A stretch of DNA of 19,705 nucleotides from the NCBI GenBank assembly GCA_903861055.1, contig CAIOSU010000240.1, forward strand, positions 1 to 19,705, in the 5' to 3' direction. The translations under genes and the position numbers were made by a program. Of the stretch, positions 14,640-19,705 are shown piece by piece. The stretch comes from an uncultured bacterium (GTDB taxonomy: Bacteria > Bacteroidota > Bacteroidia > Chitinophagales > CAIOSU01). Positions within the stretch are counted from its first letter, which is position 1, and each line of letters opens with the position of its first letter. The notes under the pieces were generated by a model. That model searched no databases. It saw nothing but the letters and a program-made list of their open reading frames with translations, and was not told the origin of the DNA.

Positions 14640-15794
14640 ATGCATTATCATACTTTAGGCAACATACCGCACAAGCGCCACACGCAGTTTCGCAAGCCCG
14701 ATGGCACGCTGTACAGCGAAGAGTTGGTATCCACAGAAGGCTTCTCTGATGTGTACTCGCTGGTGTACCATGCACACCCGCCTACCCTCATCAGCAAAAT
14801 AGGTACGCCATATTCGGTGGCACCTGAGATAGTTGATGATAAGAACATGATGCACCGCTCGCTGGAGGGCTTTAAAATTGACCGCCGCGACGATTACTTG
14901 CACAGCCGTAAGCCCGTGCTGGTAAATAACGATGTATACATTAGCCTTGCCGCGCCGCGCGAAAGTATGACGGATTACTTTTTTAAAAACTCGTCGGCCG
15001 ATGAGGTGATATTCATTCATGAAGGCAGTGGCACGCTCAAAACCCTATATGGCAACCTCACCTTTGGCTATGGCGACTATGTAATAATACCACGCGGCAC
15101 CATATACCAACTGCACTTTGATACACCAAGCAATCGATTGTTTATTGTGGAATCGTTTAGCCCCGTGCGCACGCCCAAGCGATACCGCAACCACTTTGGC
15201 CAATTGCTGGAGCATTCGCCTTTTTGTGAACGCGATATTCGCAAACCCGTGAACCTAGAGACCCACGACGAAAAGGGGGAGTTCTCCATCCTCATCAAAA
15301 AGCAAGACCACATATACCCATACAAATACGCCACGCACCCATTTGATGCCATTGGCTGGGACGGCTACCTATATCCTTATGCCTTCTCTATTCACGATTT
15401 TGAGCCGATAACGGGCCGCGTGCACCAGCCACCGCCGGTGCACCAAACCTTTGAGGCTGGTGGCTTTGTGATATGTTCGTTTGTGCCGCGCCTATACGAT
15501 TACCACCCCGATAGCATACCGGCCCCCTATAACCACAGCAACGTGGATAGCGACGAGGTGCTGTACTATGTTGATGGCGACTTTATGAGCCGCAAGCACG
15601 TTACCCGAGGTATGATAACCCTTCACCCGCTGGGCATACCGCACGGACCGCACCCGGGCACGGTGGAAAAAAGCATCGGCGCCAAAGAGACCAAGGAACT
15701 GGCCGTAATGGTTGATACCTTCCGCCCACTAAAACTCACCAAGCAAGCACTTGATATTGAGAACCCTGGCTACTGGAAGAGCTGGGTGGAATAG
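14640..15794 (+). CDS. hmgA: Homogentisate 1,2-dioxygenase
   Basis: Opens the ring of homogentisate with O2 to maleylacetoacetate, in tyrosine/phenylalanine breakdown. 384 residues, the short form seen in Bacteroidota (human enzyme is ~445). Cupin-like barrel features: DEVIFIHEGSGTLKTLYG (121-138), GDYVIIPRGTIYQ (145-157), NRLFIVESFSP (165-175), QPPPVHQTFEAGGFVICSFVPR (263-284) and the C-terminal iron site PYNHSNVDSDEVLYYVDGDF (296-315; His299 and Glu306 likely) with PHGPHPG (334-340; His335 likely). The His-to-Glu spacing is one residue longer than in the human enzyme, as I recall is usual for this branch. No other tyrosine-catabolic gene (hppD, fahA) is adjacent. It has its own -7 box. Confidence 0.93.
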   Translation: MHYHTLGNIPHKRHTQFRKPDGTLYSEELVSTEGFSDVYSLVYHAHPPTLISKIGTPYSVAPEIVDDKNMMHRSLEGFKIDRRDDYLHSRKPVLVNNDVYISLAAPRESMTDYFFKNSSADEVIFIHEGSGTLKTLYGNLTFGYGDYVIIPRGTIYQLHFDTPSNRLFIVESFSPVRTPKRYRNHFGQLLEHSPFCERDIRKPVNLETHDEKGEFSILIKKQDHIYPYKYATHPFDAIGWDGYLYPYAFSIHDFEPITGRVHQPPPVHQTFEAGGFVICSFVPRLYDYHPDSIPAPYNHSNVDSDEVLYYVDGDFMSRKHVTRGMITLHPLGIPHGPHPGTVEKSIGAKETKELAVMVDTFRPLKLTKQALDIENPGYWKSWVE

Positions 15795-15839
15795 GTTGAT
15801 GTGCTAATTAGGCAATATGATGATGTGCTGATTGGGCAA
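15792..15839 (+). repeat. Octamer array, two 24-nt copies, after hmgA stop
   Basis: From 15797: TGATGTGC, TAATTAGG, CAATATGA, then TGATGTGC, TGATTGGG, CAAC. It is a 24-nt period made of three octamers. Stops fall in all three frames (TAG 15792, TGA 15797, TAA 15805). Confidence 0.7.
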
Positions 15840-15947
15840 CCACCTTCCTGATAGTTTTGTCGTGTACTTTTATGTAATGGTGGTGCGGGTTTGGGCATTT
15901 TGCAGGTAGCTTTTGTAGCTTTACGTATCGACATTTGTCCATTCCTC

Positions 15948-16073
15948 GTCCTCGCTTGTAGCGAGGATGCCTCAACGCCGAGCCTGCGGCTCACACATAA
16001 AATGTACTGGTTATGTGGCGAGCTGGAAGCTCGCAGTTAGCTAGTCCTCGTTGGAAACAAGGACTAGAGCTAA
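15948..16073. repeat. Cluster of short triloop hairpins (REP-like)
   Basis: In order: 8-bp stem TCCTCGCT/AGCGAGGA with TGT loop (15949-15967); 5-bp stem GAGCC/GGCTC with TGC loop (15980-15992); 7-bp stem CACATAA/TTATGTG with 10-nt loop (15994-16017); perfect 7-bp stem GCGAGCT/AGCTCGC with GGA loop (16018-16034); and a 16-bp stem with one mismatch and a 2-nt bulge, GGA loop (16037-16073). The 367-bp interval 15795-16161 holds no credible gene; besides the octamer array and this cluster, 15841-15947 and 16074-16161 show nothing clear. Confidence 0.65.
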
Positions 16074-16161
16074 TGGTTACTTGCCAGCTCAATGCATCGT
16101 CTTGGAGGTTGCTTCAAAACTTCTCTCCTCCCAATGAAGCGGTTGTTAAAAAAAGAACCCC

Positions 16162-17352
16162 TCAATGCTCCTCACTCTTCACAAACGGATAAACATGCAG
16201 CGGCTTTAAATCCTCCAACTTACAATCGCCGATGGTAAGTTGGGTATGGTAGATGTAGGTGCGGCCCAGTTGGCCAATTATCCAGCTCTTTTTGCGTTTA
16301 TTGATGTTGCTACTGTAGTTGAGCAAGTGGTAGGTGTTGTTGTCTATCCGTGCCACGCCGGCAAAGGCACAGTCTCCGGTACTTTTTAGGTCGGTTATGT
16401 GCAGCAGGGCTTTGTTTGTGGTGTCCATCACATATACGGCTGTGGTCTTTTTATGCAACGAGTAGCGCACCAAGTTCTTTTTATACTTGCCCTCTTTGCG
16501 GTAAAACTTACCATCGCCATCCAAGTTGCGGCGGGCAATGAGAATGATAAGGCCGTTGTGAATGAACATCAGTGGGCTATCGAATTTATGCGGCGACCAC
16601 CATTTCTCCCATTTGTCTATCGAGTCTTTTTTGGCATGCACAATATAGGATCCATCAAACTCCAGGCGTGATATGCCCCATAGGTCGCCATTAGGCACGA
16701 ACACAAACTCGCCTTCGGCAGATGCTCGAGGATGCATTATCTGTGGCGCCTCGCTTATGGGTTTCCAGTTGTAGGCATCGTGGCTCACAAATATGCGTGT
16801 AGGGCAAGGTATATCCAATTGGTACTCGTACAACCCTTCATACGACGACATATACAGCAACCCTTCGTGCACTTTTACGCGCCAAGGCACATAGCCAAAG
16901 GGTATATTCAGCTCCTTTGCCGCTGACCAACTGTTTTTATTATAGTGCATTTGGTATATGCCCTGCGGCTGAAACTTAAACATATTGGTACCCAACTTAA
17001 AGTAGGTAAAAAACAAGGTATCGTTTCGCTGGTAAAAGCGCGGTTCGCGCACATCGGTTTGCAGGTTTATGCTTTGCTCCAGTTTCCAGGTTGCAAAATC
17101 GGTGGTGCTTAGCACATACATGCGCGCCTTTTTAGAGGCAAAGTGGCTGGGTGCAACGCGTATGCCCACAAAATAACGGCCCTCGAAAGCAACCAAATCG
17201 AGGTTGTTGTTGGCGTGCCTGCGCTCCACCTCAGCTGGCAACGTTTTGCTAGGTATTATTTGCATCCACTCGCTATTGCTGATACATTGGGCGGACAATT
17301 GAAGGCCAATAAATAGTGTAAATATAATACTGAGCAATAGGCGAAAACTCAT
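16162..17352 (-). CDS. Secreted beta-propeller-like protein of unknown function
   Basis: 396 residues with a signal peptide (MSFRLLLSIIFTLFIGLQLSAQ, cut near 22; the following Cys is not in a proper lipobox because Gln precedes it). The body alternates strands and turns in the way of sialidase/glycosidase-type propellers: FEGRYFVGIRVAPSHF (55-70), TTDFATWKLEQ, REPRFYQRNDTLFFTYFKLG, WRVKVHEGLLYMSSYEGLYEY, IFVSHDAYNWKPISEAP, FVFVPNGDLWGISRLEFDG and SPLMFIHNGLIILIAR. The phrases 'VSTTDF..W' and 'VSHDAYNWK' are like Asp-box-type turns, but no catalytic set could be identified. There is no T9SS sorting domain. It follows the S4 gene on the same strand after 137 bp of repeat-rich spacer. I cannot assign a function. 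Confidence 0.8.
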   Translation of the reverse strand: MSFRLLLSIIFTLFIGLQLSAQCISNSEWMQIIPSKTLPAEVERRHANNNLDLVAFEGRYFVGIRVAPSHFASKKARMYVLSTTDFATWKLEQSINLQTDVREPRFYQRNDTLFFTYFKLGTNMFKFQPQGIYQMHYNKNSWSAAKELNIPFGYVPWRVKVHEGLLYMSSYEGLYEYQLDIPCPTRIFVSHDAYNWKPISEAPQIMHPRASAEGEFVFVPNGDLWGISRLEFDGSYIVHAKKDSIDKWEKWWSPHKFDSPLMFIHNGLIILIARRNLDGDGKFYRKEGKYKKNLVRYSLHKKTTAVYVMDTTNKALLHITDLKSTGDCAFAGVARIDNNTYHLLNYSSNINKRKKSWIIGQLGRTYIYHTQLTIGDCKLEDLKPLHVYPFVKSEEH

Positions 17353-17431
17353 GGGAGGGTTGGTTATGGGTTGATATGATATTGGTTTATTGGTTGATTC
17401 GCAATTGAATTATTTTTTATCATAAACCGCC

Positions 17432-17492
17432 CTAATAACTAATAACCAATCAACTAGTTAACTAATAAACCAATTAACCTGTCAACCAGTTA
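17432..17492. repeat. Mixed heptamer/octamer array ending at the S4 gene stop
   Basis: Plus-strand units: CTAATAA, CTAATAA, CCAATCA (7 nt), then ACTAGTTA, ACTAATAA, ACCAATTA, ACCTGTCA, ACCAGTTA (8 nt). Read on the minus strand it begins with the TAA stop (17492-17490), with further stops at offsets 8 and 16, so all three frames are closed. A few looser TTGGTTT/ATTGGTT units also lie at 17381-17399. Confidence 0.8.
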
Positions 17493-17696
17493 CTTAATAC
17501 GCACTTCGTGCCCATTGTACTGCACCACATCGCCAATTCGCAGCTTTTTGCGCTTTTGCCATTCGGTAGTGCCGTTTACGGCTACCTCACCGTCAATAAT
17601 ACGGATGTGGGCCTCGCCTCCCGTTTCTACTAGGCCGAGGTGTTTCAATAATCTATCAAGGGTAATGTGGTCCTGTCCGTTTAGGTCAAATTCCAT
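17490..17696 (-). CDS. S4-domain RNA-binding protein (YbcJ/YaaA-like)
   Basis: 68 residues that consist of a single S4 RNA-binding domain: ITLDRLLKHLGLVETGGEAHIRIIDGEVAVNGTTEWQKRKKLRIGDVV, with the helix pair (12-30), the basic loop and EVAVNG turn (37-42), and Arg/Lys in the RNA-contacting EWQKRKKLR (45-53). Stand-alone S4 proteins of this size (YbcJ, YaaA/RlbA types) are associated with ribosomes; YaaA/RlbA acts in large-subunit assembly, while the role in Bacteroidota is not established. Start ATG 17696 fits the usual N-terminus. No TAnnTTTG box was found in the 83 bp upstream. The stop codon forms part of the octamer array. Confidence 0.9.
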   Translation of the reverse strand: MEFDLNGQDHITLDRLLKHLGLVETGGEAHIRIIDGEVAVNGTTEWQKRKKLRIGDVVQYNGHEVRIK

Positions 17697-17756
17697 AAAT
17701 ATTCAGCTATTGTACTAATATACGAATATTGTACCGAGGGCAAAGAATGATGTAAC

Positions 17757-17779
17757 AAAAAAGGAATACTTCGGTATGC
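17757..17779 (-). terminator. Weak terminator after the A-type Fe-S carrier gene
   Basis: Minus strand: ATAC/GTAT stem (17777-17774 pairs with 17769-17766) with a CGAA loop, extended by one G-C pair after a mismatch, then six T's (17762-17757). The short stem makes this tentative. Confidence 0.45.
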
Positions 17780-18106
17780 TTACACCGCAAAACTCTCGCC
17801 ACAGGCGCAGGTGCGACTGGCGTTGGGGTTTACGAAGTAAAAACCTTTGCCTTCCAACCCATCACTGAAATCGAGGGTGGTGTTGAACACGTAAAGGAAA
17901 CTCTTGAGGTCGGTAACCAGTTTGATGCCCTTGTCTTCAAACACTTGGTCGTCGGGCTTGGGCTCGTTGTCAAACTTCATATCGTAGGTAAAGCCCGAGC
18001 AACCACCTGCCAATACGCTTACGCGGATAAAGTGCTGGTCGGTAAGGCTATCCTTTACCTTTATTCTGTCTATTTGCGATTTGGCAGCGTCTGATATAAA
18101 AAGCAT
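17780..18106 (-). CDS. A-type iron-sulfur carrier (HesB/IscA/ErpA family)
   Basis: Receives Fe-S clusters from a scaffold and passes them to apo-enzymes in the cytoplasm. 108 residues from ATG 18106, the family length; a TTG at 18127 would add seven residues with no family support and lies in the promoter box. Start MLFISDAAKSQI as in the family, RVSVLAGGCSGFTYDM (28-43) with Cys36, and the C-terminal NPNASRTCACGESFAV (93-108) with Cys100 and Cys102: the complete three-cysteine set. IscA, ErpA and SufA cannot be told apart from the sequence alone, so no symbol is given. No other suf/isc gene is near. It has its own -7 box 18 nt upstream and a possible weak terminator. Confidence 0.95.
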   Translation of the reverse strand: MLFISDAAKSQIDRIKVKDSLTDQHFIRVSVLAGGCSGFTYDMKFDNEPKPDDQVFEDKGIKLVTDLKSFLYVFNTTLDFSDGLEGKGFYFVNPNASRTCACGESFAV

Positions 18107-18124
18107 AATGGTCTTATCTCCCTT

Positions 18125-18132
18125 CAAAGGTA
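18125..18132 (-). promoter_or_regulatory. -7 element TACCTTTG upstream of the Fe-S carrier
   Basis: Exact TAnnTTTG on the minus strand, 18 nt before ATG 18106. Confidence 0.6.
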
Positions 18133-18172
18133 CAAAAGGATAACAAAGGTTGTGCAGGGAATGTTCCTTTTG

Positions 18173-18200
18173 GGTCCATGGTCGATAGTCGATGGTCCAT
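18173..18200. repeat. Four heptamers GGTCSAT-type
   Basis: Plus-strand units: GGTCCAT, GGTCGAT, AGTCGAT, GGTCCAT without gaps. On the minus strand the frame T-S-GAC-NN matches the units after priA. Confidence 0.85.
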
Positions 18201-18318
18201 AGAAGGTGTTTTAGGCAGTGTTAATTTAACCGCAACTTGCACAAAATAATACGCAAAGTTCGCAACGGGAAATTAAAAATAGGAATAGGATAAATCCGTT
18301 TACCTTCAACCATTTCCA

Positions 18319-18353
18319 CCGTGGACAGTGGACTGTCGACGGTCGACTATCAC
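18319..18353. repeat. Heptamer array beginning at the priA stop codon
   Basis: Minus strand after TGA 18352-18350: TAG, then TCGACCG, TCGACAG, TCCACTG, TCCACGG. The plus-strand phase is CCGTGGA, CAGTGGA, CTGTCGA, CGGTCGA, CTATCAC. Confidence 0.85.
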
Positions 18354-19705
18354 GGATCCACATTCACCACTACCGTCACCTTCTTGTATTCCTTGTGCTG
18401 ATTTAGTTGTTCAAGGGCGGTTACAATGGCTTTTTTATCGGCAGGCAGCATTTTGCTGTCTTTCGGTATTTTGATGAGGATGCTTTGTAAGTATTGGTTT
18501 TTTACCCTGCTGATTAACGGTGCTACCGGACCCATAATAAGGCTGCTCACTTGCGGACGCAGTAAACCCTTAAGCCACTGGGCGGCCTCTTGGGTAAGGG
18601 CACGGTCAATATGCTTTACCGTTATTTCAATCAAGCGGGTGTAAGGCGGGTAGTGGAATGCCTGGCGCACCTTCAGTTCTTCTTCGTATAGCTGCTCCCA
18701 AGTACCGTTTTTAACGGCCAATACCACAGGGTGCTCGGGGTCCATGGCTTGTATCAGCACCAAGCCTTGTTTATCCCTTCTACCAGCTCGTCCACTCACC
18801 TGCTCCATGAGCTGAAACGCCCGCTCATGCGAACGAAAATCGGGAAACGACAAAAGTTGGTCGGCGCTCAATATACCCACTAGGTTTACATCGCCAAAGT
18901 CAAGGCCCTTGGTTACCATTTGCGTGCCTACTAGCACATCCAACTCACGGTTTTGAAACTGGTCTATAATCTTGTTGTGGCCTTCTTTGCCACGGGTACT
19001 GTCCAAATCAAACCGGGCTACCCTAATGGTCGGGAAAAAGATGGGTAGCTCCTCCTCTATCTTCTCGGTACCGAAACCAAAAATACGGATGTGCACCTGT
19101 CCACAGTTTTCGCATTTGGGCGGCAACTCTCGGCCGTAGCCACAATAGTGGCACCGCAACGTTTCGCTGTGCTTGTGGTAGGTAAGGCTTACATCGCAGT
19201 TGCGGCACTTCGGTATCCAACTGCAGTTTACGCACATTAGGTATGGTGCAAATCCCCGTTTATTTTGGAAGAGAATTACTTGCCCGTTGTGGTCAAAGCT
19301 CTGCTTCATTTGCTCCAATAGCACCGGTGAAAAGTGCGATTTCATGGCCTTGCGCTTCGTGAGGTCTTTTACATCCACTATCCGTATTTCGGGCAAGGGC
19401 GTGCCTCCATGCCTTTCCAGTAAGCGGATGTAGGCATACTTGCCATGCCGCCCATTGAAATAACTCTCCAACGACGGGGTAGCAGTACCCAGTAACGTTT
19501 TGCACTTGTGCAGGTAGGCCAAAAATATAGCCGCATCTCTACCGTGGTAACGCGGTGCAGGGTCGTATTGTTTGTAAGAGTTTTCGTGCTCTTCGTCCAC
19601 TATCACCAACCCCAGTTGCTGGAAAGGTAAAAACACCGCCGAGCGCGCACCCAATATTATAGAGTATTCGCCTGTAAGCACTTTCTGCCAAATCTCAACC
19701 CGCTC
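18350..19705 (-). CDS. priA: Primosomal replication-restart helicase PriA, C-terminal part
   Basis: DNA helicase that recognises stalled or repaired forks and reloads the replisome. The 451 residues in the window are the C-terminal ~55% of the usual ~810; the frame stays open to the last base (ERVEIWQK precedes the GTG at 19681), so the N-terminus lies outside and that GTG is not a start. Visible: GARSAVFLPF, helicase motif II VDEEHE, motif III LLGTATPS, the eight-Cys zinc region (CVNCSWIPKCRNC ... CHYCGYGRELPPKCENC), FGTEKIEEEL, VGTQMVTKGLDFGDVNLVGILSADQLLSFPDFRSHERAF (motifs IV-V) and VSGRAGR (motif VI). The C-terminus ends VTVVVNVDP, as is typical. All motifs in this part are intact. Confidence 0.96.
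   Translation of the reverse strand, partial: ERVEIWQKVLTGEYSIILGARSAVFLPFQQLGLVIVDEEHENSYKQYDPAPRYHGRDAAIFLAYLHKCKTLLGTATPSLESYFNGRHGKYAYIRLLERHGGTPLPEIRIVDVKDLTKRKAMKSHFSPVLLEQMKQSFDHNGQVILFQNKRGFAPYLMCVNCSWIPKCRNCDVSLTYHKHSETLRCHYCGYGRELPPKCENCGQVHIRIFGFGTEKIEEELPIFFPTIRVARFDLDSTRGKEGHNKIIDQFQNRELDVLVGTQMVTKGLDFGDVNLVGILSADQLLSFPDFRSHERAFQLMEQVSGRAGRRDKQGLVLIQAMDPEHPVVLAVKNGTWEQLYEEELKVRQAFHYPPYTRLIEITVKHIDRALTQEAAQWLKGLLRPQVSSLIMGPVAPLISRVKNQYLQSILIKIPKDSKMLPADKKAIVTALEQLNQHKEYKKVTVVVNVDP

Noticed and set aside
15770..15994. Open frame of 74 codons on the minus strand after hmgA
   Set aside because: It overlaps the hmgA end, the octamer array and the start of the hairpin cluster; composition is not protein-like and there is no promoter box.
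16111..16160. GCTTCA...TGAAGC with nearby A-run as a terminator for the 16162 gene
   Set aside because: The stem is only 6 bp with an 18-nt loop and the T's on the minus strand precede rather than follow it; not good enough to call.
1..19705. CRISPR array, defence island, prophage or biosynthetic cluster
   Set aside because: No direct repeats with regular unique spacers of 25-40 nt, no cas, integrase, restriction or synthase genes; the genes are housekeeping or envelope genes.

Overview
The window reads as a chromosomal segment of an aerobic member of the Bacteroidota. Three observations support this: two secreted proteins end in type IX secretion (T9SS) type A sorting domains, one of them carrying an Omp28 domain; several genes are preceded by the Bacteroidota -7 promoter element TAnnTTTG; and the sequences of LigA, GltX, the mitochondrial-type aconitase and the homogentisate dioxygenase are of the Bacteroidota kind. 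The order within the phylum cannot be decided from the sequence. No phage, plasmid, CRISPR, tRNA or rRNA signal was seen.

Layout. 1-757 (-): M28-type membrane-associated peptidase whose frame is closed by two adjacent stop codons near the window edge. 888-1607 (-) and 1840-4227 (+): a divergent pair of T9SS cargo proteins. 4384-6492 (+): NAD-dependent DNA ligase, convergent with an FtsX/MacB-type permease (6555-7772, -). 7930-10209 (+): aconitase with a textbook terminator, followed by a 215-bp palindromic MITE-like element. 10539-11937 (-): a DHFR/RibD-like reductase behind a secreted protein of unknown function. 12177-14446 (-): Asp-rich small protein, a 65-residue conserved-looking small protein and glutamyl-tRNA synthetase. 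14640-15794 (+): homogentisate 1,2-dioxygenase. 15795-16161: gene-free stretch with a cluster of triloop hairpins resembling REP elements. 16162-19705 (-): secreted propeller-like protein, S4 RNA-binding protein, A-type Fe-S carrier, and the C-terminal part of the primosomal helicase PriA.

The genes are mostly housekeeping and mostly monocistronic; there is no single pathway, although aconitase (a 4Fe-4S enzyme) and the A-type Fe-S carrier are functionally linked, and homogentisate dioxygenase feeds fumarate and acetoacetate toward the TCA cycle.

The most unusual content lies between the genes. At least ten intergenic arrays are built of 7- or 8-nt degenerate tandem units. Several begin exactly at a stop codon, and after five genes the array or short repeat places stop codons in all three reading frames. 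The unit sequence differs from site to site while the 7/8-nt period is kept. I regard this, with the MITE-like and REP-like elements, as the main discovery lead.
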